A DNA stretch of 64,000 nucleotides from Ruegeria halocynthiae (GCF_000743705.1 NZ_JQEZ01000001.1:488070-552069); one strand, 5' to 3'. Positions 39,708 through 49,606 are shown, numbered from the stretch's first letter. The notes: generated from the letters alone by a model not told the origin. Made by a program: numbers and translations.

Positions 39708-42509
39708 TCAGTTACCGTCTTTCAAACCCATCAGCGCTGCTGCGAACGGGTTGTCCGGATCGATAGCCTTTTCCTTTTTCGGAGGCCGGGACGAGAAGGT
39801 CTTGGCGCCTTGTGGTTTGCCGGGCTTCTTGCCCGCTGGCTTGCCGCGACCGCCCTGAGGCTTGCCGCGCGGTTTACCCTTGCCCTGCCCTTGTTCGCGA
39901 CGCGGGCCGCGATTGGCCTGGCGCTGACGCCCCCAGGTGAAGGTATAGAACACTTCGACCTCTGGCTCATCAGAAGCAGAGGCCTCGGCTGCCGCCTCGG
40001 TGCTTTCGGTGGCCTCGGCTGACGCCTCGGCGGGGGTGGCGGTTTCTTCGGGTGCCGCTTCCGAAGCCGGAGGTTCTTCGGCTGCAGGCTGCTCTGCCGC
40101 CTCGGTCGAAGGGGTCTCAGCCGGTGCGGCTTTGACCTTTTCGCGCTCACCACGCTCGGCCTTGTAGCCCAGCCCCTGCATCAGGTCGGCGAATTGTTCC
40201 AGCGTCATTCCGGTGATCGACAGCATGTCGGGCTTGGCTTCGAACCCGCCACGACTGTCTTCGGCGCGCAACATGTCAGCCAGACGTTCCAGCATGTCGA
40301 TACGGATCGAGCGTTCCCCCGCATCGCGGTAGCCGCACATGGTATCGTAGCCCTCGGGCGCGTCTTTGGCGACCGGTACGGTGACCAGTCCCGGAGGCGG
40401 AGCGTCGGGGAATTCCTGTAGTCCGTTAGCCAGTGCCCACAGAACCAGACGCAGACGCGTCGGTGCGGGTTTCAGCAGCAGCGGCATGAAGATGGTGAAC
40501 TGACCAAACCGGATGCCATGCTTACGCAGGGCACCACGGGCATCCTGATCCAGATCCTTGACGTCCTGCGCGACCTGCGCACGCGGCAGCAGGCCCATAG
40601 CCTCGACCATACGGAAGGCAAATCCCTTGGCCAGACCGGACAGTTCTTCATCACGCGACAGGTTCAGCAGCGGCTCGAACAGAGCGGCAACCTTGCGGTC
40701 GATGAAATGCTGCAGACGGCGCTGAACTTTCTGTTCAACATCGGGGCCTGCGGCCTCATCCACAAAAACCTCGACCATTGGCTTGAGAGGGTCTGCCCCG
40801 GCAACCAGTTTACCAACAGCATATTCACCCCACATCAGGCCACCCTGATCGGTAAAATCAATCTCGGTATCGGGCGCATTATAGAAGCGGTCGGCGCGCA
40901 GATGGAATTGCGGCGCGAGTGCTTGCAAGGACGCCGATTTCAAAGCTTTCGCCTCGGTCCCCTGCGCGTTTTTGTCCGGGGTAAACCGGAACCCTTCCAA
41001 ACGACCGACGAATTCGCCTTCGACGGTCACTTCACCCTTGTCATTTACTTCGGCCAAAAGGGCCTCCTTCTGTTTGAGCCGGCGCAACAAAACAGATGTA
41101 CGCCGGTCCACAAATCTTTGCGTCAAACGCGCATGCAACGCATCCGATACTCTGTCTTCTACAGCGCGGGTTTCGGCGCGCCAATGTGATTCGTCACGCA
41201 CCCAGCCTTTTCGCTGCGCAACATATGTCCAGGTCCGAATATATGCCAACCTTTTGGAGAGCGCATCAATATCCCCGTCCGTCCGGTCAATCTGGCGGAT
41301 TTGCCGCGCCAAGAAATCATCGGGGATCGCCTTGCGTTCGTGCAAGTGACCATAGATCACCTCTAGCAGGCTGGCGTGTTCGGCATGGCTGATGCCGCGA
41401 AAATCGGGAATTCGACACACATCCCACAGCAAACGGATCGACGGGCCATCGCTGGCGCGGGCTGCGACCTCAGCCACCTGCGACAGCGATTTCAGCGCAT
41501 TCAGATCATCGGCGGGCCGCGCTTTGATCAGATGTTCGTCCTCGGGGCTGACCTCAAGCGCATCAATCAGCGCGTCGATTGAGCCAAATCGCAAAGCAGC
41601 ATTTCGCCAGTTCAGCTTTTTCATCGGCGTGAAACGGCTGTCCATGATCGCCTGCGCCATACCTTCGTCCAGCGGCGGTGCCTCACCCGTCACGCCAAAG
41701 GTGCCGTCAGACATGCCCCGCCCGGCACGGCCGGCAATCTGCGCCAGTTCATTGGGGGCCAGCGGACGCATCCGGCGACCGTCGAATTTGGACAGAGAGG
41801 AAAACGCCACATGGTTCACGTCCAAATTCAAACCCATACCGATGGCGTCGGTGGCGACCAGATAATCAACCTCGCCATTCTGATAGAGATCGACCTGCGC
41901 GTTTCGCGTACGCGGGCTGAGCGCGCCCATGACCACAGCAGCACCACCCTTTTGGCGGCGCAACAACTCGGCGATGGCATAAACATTTTCGACCGAGAAC
42001 CCGACGATGGCACTGCGCGCGGGCATCCGGCTGATCTTTTTTGATCCGGAATACACCAACTGCGACATCCGTTCACGGCGGATAAACTGCGCCTGAGGCA
42101 CCAGCGCCGCGATTGCGCTGCGCACGGTGTCAGAGCCCAGAAAAAGCGTCTCATTGGTGCCGCGCGACCGCAACAGGCGATCCGTGAAAACGTGACCGCG
42201 TTCGGGATCGGCGCATAGCTGAATTTCATCAATGGCCACGAAATCCGCGCCCATGCCTTCGGGCATCGCCTCGACCGTGCAGACCCAATATTGGGTGCGC
42301 GGCGGCACGATCCGTTCCTCACCCGTGACCAGCGCTACAACGGATGGCCCCCGGATCGCGACGATCTTGTCATAGACCTCGCGCGCAAGCAGGCGCAGCG
42401 GCAGGCCGATGACACCAGTCCGGTATCCCAGCATCCGCTCGATTGCGTAATGGGTTTTACCTGTGTTTGTCGGGCCTAGAACGGCCACGATTCGGGATGA
42501 CCCGTTCAC
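39708..42509 (-). CDS. SUV3-like ATP-dependent RNA helicase
   Basis: 933 aa. Motif I GPTNTGKTHYAIERML near residues 12-27, DEIQLC (motif II variant of DExH) near 93, and the C-terminal helicase segment (VATDAIGMGLNLDVNHVAFSSLSKFDG near 220-245, QIAGRAGRG near 258) place it with Suv3-type RNA helicases. The region from about residue 770 to the end is low complexity, first Ala/Glu/Pro-rich then Gly/Lys/Arg-rich (PGKPQGAKTF), likely disordered and RNA-binding. Suv3 acts in RNA decay in mitochondria. Here it heads a helicase-S4-fdxA series. Confidence 0.9.
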   Translation of the reverse strand: MNGSSRIVAVLGPTNTGKTHYAIERMLGYRTGVIGLPLRLLAREVYDKIVAIRGPSVVALVTGEERIVPPRTQYWVCTVEAMPEGMGADFVAIDEIQLCADPERGHVFTDRLLRSRGTNETLFLGSDTVRSAIAALVPQAQFIRRERMSQLVYSGSKKISRMPARSAIVGFSVENVYAIAELLRRQKGGAAVVMGALSPRTRNAQVDLYQNGEVDYLVATDAIGMGLNLDVNHVAFSSLSKFDGRRMRPLAPNELAQIAGRAGRGMSDGTFGVTGEAPPLDEGMAQAIMDSRFTPMKKLNWRNAALRFGSIDALIDALEVSPEDEHLIKARPADDLNALKSLSQVAEVAARASDGPSIRLLWDVCRIPDFRGISHAEHASLLEVIYGHLHERKAIPDDFLARQIRQIDRTDGDIDALSKRLAYIRTWTYVAQRKGWVRDESHWRAETRAVEDRVSDALHARLTQRFVDRRTSVLLRRLKQKEALLAEVNDKGEVTVEGEFVGRLEGFRFTPDKNAQGTEAKALKSASLQALAPQFHLRADRFYNAPDTEIDFTDQGGLMWGEYAVGKLVAGADPLKPMVEVFVDEAAGPDVEQKVQRRLQHFIDRKVAALFEPLLNLSRDEELSGLAKGFAFRMVEAMGLLPRAQVAQDVKDLDQDARGALRKHGIRFGQFTIFMPLLLKPAPTRLRLVLWALANGLQEFPDAPPPGLVTVPVAKDAPEGYDTMCGYRDAGERSIRIDMLERLADMLRAEDSRGGFEAKPDMLSITGMTLEQFADLMQGLGYKAERGEREKVKAAPAETPSTEAAEQPAAEEPPASEAAPEETATPAEASAEATESTEAAAEASASDEPEVEVFYTFTWGRQRQANRGPRREQGQGKGKPRGKPQGGRGKPAGKKPGKPQGAKTFSSRPPKKEKAIDPDNPFAAALMGLKDGN

Positions 42510-42530
42510 CTTTGCCCCCTGCCCCGGACT

Positions 42531-43100
42531 TTACAGCGCTGCGCCTTCAATCTGAGGCTTCAGTCGATTCACGGCATTGGTTACTTCGTCATGATGAGGA
42601 TGTATAGCCAACGCGCGCGAATAGGCACCGTACGCTTTGTCAGGCTGGCCCACGATCTCGAATATCAGGCCAAGACCATAAATAGCCTCATAGTTGTTCG
42701 GGTTCAGCGTCAATGCGTGTTCCAGATCGGCGGCGGCCATCCCGAACCTCTCCATCCCAAAAAAGACCGAAGCCCGGACATGCCACCCTTCGGCGAACGC
42801 AGGCGCATGATCTGTCAGGGCTGTCAGATGTTCGACAGCAGCCACCGTGTCACCGTCATCCAGTGCTTCGCGGCCGCGTTCCAAAAGCAAATCAGCCGAG
42901 GCTGAGCCTGAAAGCGACCAAAGCGCTTTGAGCTGGCGATCAATGCCAATCGCTTGATCCGGGGTTGATTGCACGAGTTGCCGCAATAGCTCTGCCTCGT
43001 CCCGCGTGTCCGCCTGTTGGGCGAAACCACTGGTGGAATACGTGACTAGCAGCAGCGTTGCCGCAACGATACCTTTGAGATTGTAGCTTGCAATGGCCAT
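42531..43100 (-). CDS. Secreted TPR-repeat protein
   Basis: 189 aa with a signal peptide (MAIASYNLKGIVAATLLLVTYSTSGFA, cleavage about residue 28) and two to three tetratricopeptide repeats in residues 70-175 (AEGWHVRASVFFGMERFGMAAADLEHAL, then NYEAIYGLGLIFEIVGQPDKAYGAYSRAL). TPRs mediate protein contacts, so it may be a periplasmic scaffold. ATG 43100 gives the clean signal peptide; ATG 43139 would put 13 residues ahead of it. The helicase gene follows 21 bp downstream. No partner can be named. Confidence 0.85.
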   Translation of the reverse strand: MAIASYNLKGIVAATLLLVTYSTSGFAQQADTRDEAELLRQLVQSTPDQAIGIDRQLKALWSLSGSASADLLLERGREALDDGDTVAAVEHLTALTDHAPAFAEGWHVRASVFFGMERFGMAAADLEHALTLNPNNYEAIYGLGLIFEIVGQPDKAYGAYSRALAIHPHHDEVTNAVNRLKPQIEGAAL

Positions 43101-43170
43101 AACAGTGTTCAGTGTAGCGTAGCGCCAAGGGAAGTCCATTCCCTGCGCTCAAAACTAAGTGAGGAATACC

Positions 43171-43461
43171 ATGAGCGACACCCTGGAAAAAGCCGCAGCA
43201 GCGCTGAGTGATAAACTGTCGGGCGGCAATTTTGACGCGTCGGCCAAATTTGCGATCGCAGAACTTGGCTCGATCGTTCTGGACGCAAACGGCGCACGCG
43301 TCAGCGATGACGACGCCGACGTCACAATGAGCTCGGACGCAGACACGTTCGAACAAATCCTGAGCGGCGACCTGAACCCAACCGGTGCATTCATGTCCGG
43401 CAAGCTGACCATTGATGGCGACATGGGCGTTGCCATGAAGCTTGCGTCGGCTCTGGCCTGA
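43171..43461 (+). CDS. SCP2 sterol-carrier-family protein
   Basis: 96 aa, all of it an SCP2 lipid-binding fold (LEKAAAALSDKLSGGNFDASAKFAIAELGSIVLDANGARVSDDDADVTM; then GDLNPTGAFMSGKLTIDGDMGVAMKLASAL). Such proteins bind acyl chains or lipids. ATG 43171 has GAGG upstream; ATG 43159 is an alternative. Its TGA overlaps the ATG of the following lysophospholipase-like hydrolase (TGATG), so the two are translationally coupled and may act together on lipids. Confidence 0.9.
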   Translation: MSDTLEKAAAALSDKLSGGNFDASAKFAIAELGSIVLDANGARVSDDDADVTMSSDADTFEQILSGDLNPTGAFMSGKLTIDGDMGVAMKLASALA

Positions 43462-44438
43462 TGGCGTTGCTGCCGGCCCCTTTGTTTGAAGACATGGCCG
43501 GCGGTCCCGCCGGTGGTAAGGCCCATTGGCTGAACACGGCGGACAATACACGTATTCGGGCGGCCCATTGGTTGCCCGAAGGCGATGCGTGCGGCACGGT
43601 GATGATGTATCCCGGCCGCACGGAATATATCGAAAAATACGGCGACGCAGCGGCGGAATTCGTTAACCGGGGATTTGCCTTTCTATCCATTGACTGGCGG
43701 GGTCAGGGATTGGCTGATCGCCTGCTGGATGATCCACGTATTGGGCATGTTGATCAGTTCACCGATTACCAAAAAGATGTGCGGGCGACGCTGGATCTGG
43801 CAGCTGAACTACAGTTGCCTAAGCCTTGGTATGTCATTGGTCATTCAATGGGCGGTGCAATCGGACTGCGGGCGGTTCTGGAAAACGACTGTTTTTCAGC
43901 CTGTGCCTTCACCGGGCCGATGTGGGGCATCTACTTTAACCCGATCATGAAACCACTCAGCCGGCTGACGGCCTATTGGGGCCCAAGGGTTGGCCTTGGG
44001 GAAAAGACACCTCCGACGACAACGCTTGAAAGCTATGTGCTGTCGGAACCTTTCGAAGGCAACTCGCTGACCCGTGATCTGGCGATGTACAAGATGATGC
44101 AGGATCAATTGCTTGCACATCCTGAGCTGGCGCTGGGCGCGCCGTCGACGATCTGGTTGCGCGAGGCGCTGGATGAATGCGCCTGGCTGATGGAACAACC
44201 AGCGCCGACAACTCCGGGTTTGACGTTTCTGGGCAGCCACGAACAGATCGTGGACCGCAAAGCCATTCGTGCCCGCGTGGCGAATTGGCCGAACGGCACC
44301 CTGATCGAAGTTCCAGAAGGCGAACACGAGGTCTTGATGGAACCCGCGGACGTACGCGGACCCGTTTTCGATCAACTGGCGGCGCTTTTTATGGCGACGC
44401 AATCCGACCCAAAGCCCGAGCCCGCGCTGTCAAGCTGA
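43461..44438 (+). CDS. Alpha/beta hydrolase (lysophospholipase-type)
   Basis: 325 aa. The nucleophile motif GHSMGG lies near residue 133, with IDWRGQGLADRL near 75 as the oxyanion-side sequence. A catalytic His is likely in PEGEHEVLM near 292. The serine aminopeptidase/monoacylglycerol-lipase group (hydrolase 4) fits. The start overlaps the SCP2 stop, so a lipid substrate is likely. It ends 82 bp before the pepF gene. Substrate unproven. Confidence 0.88.
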   Translation: MALLPAPLFEDMAGGPAGGKAHWLNTADNTRIRAAHWLPEGDACGTVMMYPGRTEYIEKYGDAAAEFVNRGFAFLSIDWRGQGLADRLLDDPRIGHVDQFTDYQKDVRATLDLAAELQLPKPWYVIGHSMGGAIGLRAVLENDCFSACAFTGPMWGIYFNPIMKPLSRLTAYWGPRVGLGEKTPPTTTLESYVLSEPFEGNSLTRDLAMYKMMQDQLLAHPELALGAPSTIWLREALDECAWLMEQPAPTTPGLTFLGSHEQIVDRKAIRARVANWPNGTLIEVPEGEHEVLMEPADVRGPVFDQLAALFMATQSDPKPEPALSS

Positions 44439-44520
44439 TGCGATATGCGCGCAAAGGCGGCTTGTGATCCAGACCGCCCGCGCCTAAATGTTTGCCAAAG
44501 CAGATATTCCGAGGTGAACC

Positions 44521-46341
44521 ATGCGCGACCTTCCCTTTCCCGTCCGTGACGCAAACGCAGCCGGAGGAACCGGCAATCTCGGCAACCTGCCGGAATGGGA
44601 CCTGAGCGACCTTTACAGTTCGGAAGACGCGCCCGAGTTGGACCGTGATCTAACCTGGCTTGAGGGGGAATGCGCATCCTTTGCCGCAGATTACGAAGGC
44701 AAACTGGCCGATCTGGACGCTGCGGGCCTGCTGGCCTGCGTTTTGCGCAACGAAAAGATCAACTCGGTCGCGGGGCGCGTCATGTCCTTTGCCGGTCTGC
44801 GTTATTACCAGCTGACCACAGATGCCGACCGGGCCAAATTCCTGTCGGACATGCAGGAAAAGATCACCATCTTCACCACTCCGCTGGTGTTCTTCACGCT
44901 TGAGATCAACCGCATCGACGATGACGTGCTCAAGGCGCATTTCGATGCAAGTACCGATCTGGCACGCTATGAACCGGTTTTCCGCCGTATCCGCGCGATG
45001 AAGCCTTACCAGCTGTCGGATGAGCTGGAAAAATTCCTGCACGATCTGGGCGTTGTCGGCGACGCATGGGAACGCCTGTTCGACGAGACCATCGCCGGGC
45101 TGACCTTTACCGTTGATGGCGAAGAGCTGAACATCGAAGGCACCCTGAGCTTTTTGACCGAGCAGGACCGCAGCAAACGCGAGGCTGCCGCGCGCGAACT
45201 GGCCCGGGTGTTTCAAGACAACGTCAAAACCTTTGCTCGTGTGCACAACACACAGGCCAAGGAAAAGGAAATCGTCGACCGCTGGCGCAACATGCCGACT
45301 GCGCAAACGGGACGCCACCTTTCGAACGACGTGGAACCCGAAGTGGTTGAGGCCCTGCGTGAGGCGGTCGTGGCCGCCTATCCCAAACTGAGCCACCGGT
45401 ATTACGAGCTAAAGCGCAAGTGGCTGGGGTTGGACGTCATGCAGGTCTGGGACCGCAACGCGCCCCTGCCGATGGAAGACTCGCGCATCGTCGACTGGGC
45501 CGAGGCGGAAAAGACCGTGATGGATGCCTATAACGCCTTTGATCCGCGTATGGGGGAAATCGCGACGCCATTCTTCACCAAAGGCTGGATTGATGCGGCG
45601 GTAAAGCCCGGCAAAGCACCGGGTGCATTTGCGCATCCCACGGTGACCGATGTGCACCCCTATGTGATGCTCAACTATCTGGGCAAACCGCGCGATGTGA
45701 TGACACTGGCGCATGAACTGGGCCACGGCGTCCATCAGGTTCTGGCCGCCGATCAGGGCGAAATGCTGTCATCCACCCCGCTGACGCTGGCCGAAACCGC
45801 CTCTGTCTTTGGCGAGATGCTGACCTTCCGCAAAATGCTGGATCAGGCAGAAACGCCGGAACAGCGCAAAGTGCTGCTGGCGGGCAAGGTCGAGGACATG
45901 ATCAACACGGTCGTCCGCCAGATCGCCTTTTACGATTTCGAATGCAAACTGCACGCGGCCCGTCGCGAGGGTGAACTGACCCCCGACGACATCAATGCCC
46001 TTTGGATGAGCGTTCAGGCCGAAAGCCTTGGCCCGGCGTTTGAATACATGGATGGGTATGAGACATTCTGGGCCTATATCCCGCATTTCGTCCACTCGCC
46101 CTTCTACGTCTATGCCTATGCGTTTGGTGATGGCTTGGTGAACGCGCTCTATTCCGTATACGAAAGCGGATCTGAGGGGTTCGAGGACAAGTATTTCGAC
46201 ATGTTGCGCGCCGGTGGGTCCAAACACCACAAGGAACTGCTGGCCCCCTTTGGGCTGGATGCCAGCGATCCAAAGTTCTGGGACAAGGGCCTGTCGATGA
46301 TCTCGGGCTTCATTGATGAACTGGAAGCGATGGAAGGCTGA
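44521..46341 (+). CDS. pepF: M3-family oligoendopeptidase F
   Basis: 606 aa zinc peptidase. The HExxH motif is HELGH at residues 398-402 (LAHELGHGVHQ), and the third ligand Glu is in SVFGEMLTFRKML downstream. The N-terminal half is the helical M3 scaffold (LPEWDLSDLYSSEDAPELDRDL). It degrades short peptides in the cytoplasm. AGGTGAACC precedes ATG 44521. Its stop abuts the stop of the convergent DMT exporter gene with no gap. Confidence 0.92.
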   Translation: MRDLPFPVRDANAAGGTGNLGNLPEWDLSDLYSSEDAPELDRDLTWLEGECASFAADYEGKLADLDAAGLLACVLRNEKINSVAGRVMSFAGLRYYQLTTDADRAKFLSDMQEKITIFTTPLVFFTLEINRIDDDVLKAHFDASTDLARYEPVFRRIRAMKPYQLSDELEKFLHDLGVVGDAWERLFDETIAGLTFTVDGEELNIEGTLSFLTEQDRSKREAAARELARVFQDNVKTFARVHNTQAKEKEIVDRWRNMPTAQTGRHLSNDVEPEVVEALREAVVAAYPKLSHRYYELKRKWLGLDVMQVWDRNAPLPMEDSRIVDWAEAEKTVMDAYNAFDPRMGEIATPFFTKGWIDAAVKPGKAPGAFAHPTVTDVHPYVMLNYLGKPRDVMTLAHELGHGVHQVLAADQGEMLSSTPLTLAETASVFGEMLTFRKMLDQAETPEQRKVLLAGKVEDMINTVVRQIAFYDFECKLHAARREGELTPDDINALWMSVQAESLGPAFEYMDGYETFWAYIPHFVHSPFYVYAYAFGDGLVNALYSVYESGSEGFEDKYFDMLRAGGSKHHKELLAPFGLDASDPKFWDKGLSMISGFIDELEAMEG

Positions 46342-47229
46342 TCACTTCTGGCTTTTGGTTGTCAGGAACACGGCAGCCACGATCAACACCGCACCAAGGG
46401 CCGCGACCGGAGTGATCGTGGCCCCCAAAAACAGCGCTGAGTTGATGAACGTGAACACGACGGAGGCGGCGAACATCAAGGTCGCCGTCAGCGTCGACAC
46501 CCGCGCTGCGGCCTCGTACCACAAGTAATAGGCCAGCGCGGTTGGCAACACGCCCAGCAGGATCAGGAAAACCACATCGTTGGCCGTGGGCACTTGCAGG
46601 GTAAACGCGGCCATAGGAAGCAACAGCACGCCCGAACACAGGAAGATTCCAAACAAAAAGTTCAGGCGCTCAGCGGTCGATTCCGAATTGCGCATCGCCC
46701 GGCTGCTGGAGATCAAGAACACCGCCCAGCTGAGGCCCGCCCCGATTTCCAACAGATCGCCAAACAGGGGTTCTCCGCCCCCTTGGAAATCTCGGTAAAC
46801 GGTTAAGAACACGCCTGTAATCGCCAGTGCAGTCGCCAGAAAATCCGTGCGTGTGACAGGCGTATCGGCAAAGAAATACAGGAAGATCAGCACAAAGAAG
46901 GGCGCGGTGTTTTCAAGCACCATGGCGTTGGCCGCGCCGGTATGTTCCAGCCCAATGTGGAACAGGATATAGTTGATCACCGTCGACAGAACAGCCAGCC
47001 GAAAGTTCCAATCCCCCAGCCGGATCGACATAGCAACCCGCATCACTCGCAACAGGCCATAGATGGCAAGCGCCGCGATGAACAGGCGCGTCACCGCGAT
47101 CTGCAGCCCGCCCAGATCGCTGGTCAGATACCTGACAATGACGCTGTGCGTGCCCCACAGGAATGCCGCCAGAAACCCAAGAAACAAGCCATTCTGTAAC
47201 AAGGGCCGTTTCGTTGGGGCGTCCGGCAT
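46342..47229 (-). CDS. EamA/DMT-family membrane transporter
   Basis: 295 aa with ten hydrophobic helices in two EamA repeats (LFLGFLAAFLWGTHSVIVRYL near residue 14; GAGLSWAVFLISSSRAM near 163). This family exports amino acids or metabolites; the substrate cannot be told from sequence. The gene is preceded on its strand by the DksA-like gene (13 bp gap), and its stop is convergent with pepF, so it likely ends an operon of oxidoreductase, zinc finger and exporter. Confidence 0.9.
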   Translation of the reverse strand: MPDAPTKRPLLQNGLFLGFLAAFLWGTHSVIVRYLTSDLGGLQIAVTRLFIAALAIYGLLRVMRVAMSIRLGDWNFRLAVLSTVINYILFHIGLEHTGAANAMVLENTAPFFVLIFLYFFADTPVTRTDFLATALAITGVFLTVYRDFQGGGEPLFGDLLEIGAGLSWAVFLISSSRAMRNSESTAERLNFLFGIFLCSGVLLLPMAAFTLQVPTANDVVFLILLGVLPTALAYYLWYEAAARVSTLTATLMFAASVVFTFINSALFLGATITPVAALGAVLIVAAVFLTTKSQK

Positions 47230-47242
47230 ACCTTGGCCCCGC

Positions 47243-47512
47243 TTACTTCAACTGACTGTCTTTGGAGCCACGCCGATTTATTCCGGCGCGGGACTTAGTG
47301 GCCCCGTCGCGTTCCTGTTGACACTCAAGACACAGTTTGACGCCCGGAACGGCCACCCGGCGCTTTTCCGGTATCGGCTCCTCACACTCGGCACAATGGG
47401 TCAGGCTTTGACCTACGGGCCGCTTTTGCGCCTGCATCCGGGCCAGCTCGTCCGAGATGGACGCCTCAATCTGTTCACTCACCGCGCCGTCACGCGCCCA
47501 GCCGCCTGCCAT
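47243..47512 (-). CDS. DksA/TraR-type zinc-finger protein
   Basis: 89 aa with a C4 zinc finger (HCAECEEPIPEKRRVAVPGVKLCLECQ near residues 39-65) and an N-terminal acidic helix. This is the short form of DksA/TraR proteins, lacking the long coiled coil, and may act at the RNA polymerase secondary channel. ATG 47512 is the only plausible start. It is followed by the EamA exporter gene. Confidence 0.88.
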   Translation of the reverse strand: MAGGWARDGAVSEQIEASISDELARMQAQKRPVGQSLTHCAECEEPIPEKRRVAVPGVKLCLECQQERDGATKSRAGINRRGSKDSQLK

Positions 47513-47570
47513 TGGCCTTCTCCTGATCAGGTGCCTGCCAGATTAGCCGAGCCGGACAACGGCTGGCAAG

Positions 47571-48545
47571 TCAGAGAGAAACGGCACCGTTCAGAACCCG
47601 GTCGATCATATCCTGCGTCCCGCGCGAGAATTCCAGCGGACACGGATACGCGGCCCCCTCGCGAACAGACCTGCAAAAGGCCTCGACCTGCAGCTTATAG
47701 TGATCATCGCCGGGAAAGCGCGTGACCTGTTCCTCAAGCCCCGGACGATGCAGTTCTACCCGCGCCTCACCAAAGACCCGCGCGTTGAATGGCGCAGTCA
47801 GGCGAATGACCCCGCCTTCGCCGTGAAACACCATTTCTTGATGCGGATGCATCCGGATCGAGACATAGCTGGAGTAGGTGAAATCCGGGAATTGCGCGCG
47901 GATTTCCGTAAAGGTGTCGATCCCGTCCTCCCACCGGATCGCCGCATCAACCGAAACCGGTTCTTGCCCGGTCGCAAAGCGCGCGCCGCCGATCACATAG
48001 ACGCCGATGTCGCGCAGGCCACCCCCGCCAGTTTCCGCGCGATTGCGGATGTTGGTCGTGTCGGTGCGGTTGTCAAAACTGAACGCCCCGGTCACATGCG
48101 CCAATTTCCCGATAGCCCCATCCGCGATCAGCTTGCGCGTCAACTGCCACTGCGGGTGATGCACAATCATGTACGCCTCGGCCGCCAGCAACCCGGTCTC
48201 ATCACGTTTTTGAATCAAAGGCGCAAACTCGGACGCGGTCATCGCCATGGGCTTTTCACACAGCACATGTTTTCCGGCATCCAGCGCCCTAAGGCTCCAT
48301 TCAACGTGCAGGTGATTGGGTAACGGAATATATACAGCCTCGATCTGCGGGTCGGCCAGCAGCGCTTCGTAACTGTCATAAACGGTCAGATCGGGGCAGA
48401 ATGCCTGAAATGGTTCCGCCTTGGCTGCACTTGACGTGGCCAATCCGGCCAGACGGGCCCCTTCAGCGGCGTGAATTGCGGGGGCCATGAACTGTCGGGC
48501 AAATTTGGCGGCCCCCAAAACGCCCCACTGAACCGGTTTGTGCAT
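47571..48545 (-). CDS. Gfo/Idh/MocA-family oxidoreductase
   Basis: 324 aa NAD(P)-dependent dehydrogenase. The Rossmann start is QWGVLGAAKFARQFMAPA near residues 6-22, and the hallmark CEKPMAMTASEFAPL motif with the nicotinamide-binding EKP lies near 92-106. The substrate His in AYMIVHHPQWQLTRKL near 126 and the C-terminal alpha/beta domain follow. Sugars or inositols are typical substrates. ATG 48545 with GGAGG 5 nt upstream is preferred; ATG 48548 is adjacent and equal in phase. Confidence 0.87.
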   Translation of the reverse strand: MHKPVQWGVLGAAKFARQFMAPAIHAAEGARLAGLATSSAAKAEPFQAFCPDLTVYDSYEALLADPQIEAVYIPLPNHLHVEWSLRALDAGKHVLCEKPMAMTASEFAPLIQKRDETGLLAAEAYMIVHHPQWQLTRKLIADGAIGKLAHVTGAFSFDNRTDTTNIRNRAETGGGGLRDIGVYVIGGARFATGQEPVSVDAAIRWEDGIDTFTEIRAQFPDFTYSSYVSIRMHPHQEMVFHGEGGVIRLTAPFNARVFGEARVELHRPGLEEQVTRFPGDDHYKLQVEAFCRSVREGAAYPCPLEFSRGTQDMIDRVLNGAVSL

Positions 48546-48660
48546 CATGTCCTCCCACAGGCAGCACCGCGCGTCGAACCAGAATTCCAGTTGCAATGGT
48601 TCGTCACCAGATTCTCTGTATCAATCAGCCGACACAAAGTCAGGTTTTTCAGCGCCCAAA

Positions 48661-48686
48661 GAAAAAGCCCGCCAGAACTGGCGGGC
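48661..48686 (-). terminator. Intrinsic terminator of rpoH
   Basis: GCCCGCCAG, loop AA, CTGGCGGGC: nine base pairs (48667-48686), with a T run (TTTTTC) on the minus-strand 3' side. It lies 24 bp after the rpoH stop. Confidence 0.88.
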
Positions 48687-48709
48687 CTGATCGGTTGATC
48701 CGGGCGGCC

Positions 48710-49606
48710 CTACATGGCGCCCAGCATCCCCTTTTCACGCGCAAGTTCGCGCATCTTTTTCTGCAGCTTTTCAAAGGCGCGCACTTCGATCTGACGAATG
48801 CGTTCGCGGCTGACGTTGTACTGCGTGCTCAGCTCTTCCAGCGTGACAGGCTGGTCCATCAGGCGACGCTGGGTCAGGATGTCTTTTTCCCGATCGTTCA
48901 GCACATCCAGCGCAGCAGACAACAGCTCGCGCCGCGCGTCCAATTCATCGCGCGCCTCATAGTCGCCGGCCTGATCTGCGTCTTCATCCTCAAGCCAGTC
49001 CTGCCATTGCATGGTGCCTTCGCCTTCGGAGCCGACCGTTGCGTTCAGCGAGGCATCACCACCGGACATCCGGCGGTTCATGCTGATCACTTCGGCTTCG
49101 GTCACACCCAGATCATTGGCGATCTGTGCAACGTTTTCAGGGCGCAGGTCGCCTTCTTCCAGCGCACCAATACGCGCCTTGGCTTTGCGCAGGTTGAAAA
49201 ACAGCTTTTTCTGTGCCGACGTCGTGCCCAATTTGACCATCGACCACGACCGCAGAACGTATTCCTGAATCGAGGCGCGAATCCACCACATGGCATAGGT
49301 TGCCAGCCGGAACCCTTTTTCCGGGTCAAACTTTTTGACAGCCTGCATCAGGCCAACATTCGCCTCAGAGATCACCTCGGCCTGCGGCAGACCATAGCCG
49401 CGATAGCCCATGGCGATCTTGGCCGCCAGCCGCAGATGCGACGTGACCATTTTATGCGCTGATTTAGTATCCTGCTCTTCCACCCAACGCTTGGCGAGCA
49501 TGTACTCTTCTTCTGGCTCAAGCAGGGGAAACTTGCGAATTTCCTGCATATAGCGGTTCAGTCCGCCTTCCGGCGTCGGCGCGGGGAGATTTGCGTAATT
49601 TGCCAT
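48710..49606 (-). CDS. rpoH: RNA polymerase heat-shock sigma factor RpoH (sigma-32)
   Basis: 298 aa. Region 2 carries NRYMQEIRKFPLLEPEEEYMLAKRW and GFRLATYAMWWIRASIQEYVL. The RpoH box is QKKLFFNLRK near residue 132. Region 4 with the helix-turn-helix is at the C terminus (VTLEELSTQYNVSRERIRQIEVRAFEKL). The start has GGAGGGA upstream. Roseobacters often carry more than one RpoH. A sigma-32-like promoter lies 43-71 bp upstream, pointing to self-activation during heat or oxidative stress. Confidence 0.95.
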   Translation of the reverse strand: MANYANLPAPTPEGGLNRYMQEIRKFPLLEPEEEYMLAKRWVEEQDTKSAHKMVTSHLRLAAKIAMGYRGYGLPQAEVISEANVGLMQAVKKFDPEKGFRLATYAMWWIRASIQEYVLRSWSMVKLGTTSAQKKLFFNLRKAKARIGALEEGDLRPENVAQIANDLGVTEAEVISMNRRMSGGDASLNATVGSEGEGTMQWQDWLEDEDADQAGDYEARDELDARRELLSAALDVLNDREKDILTQRRLMDQPVTLEELSTQYNVSRERIRQIEVRAFEKLQKKMRELAREKGMLGAM

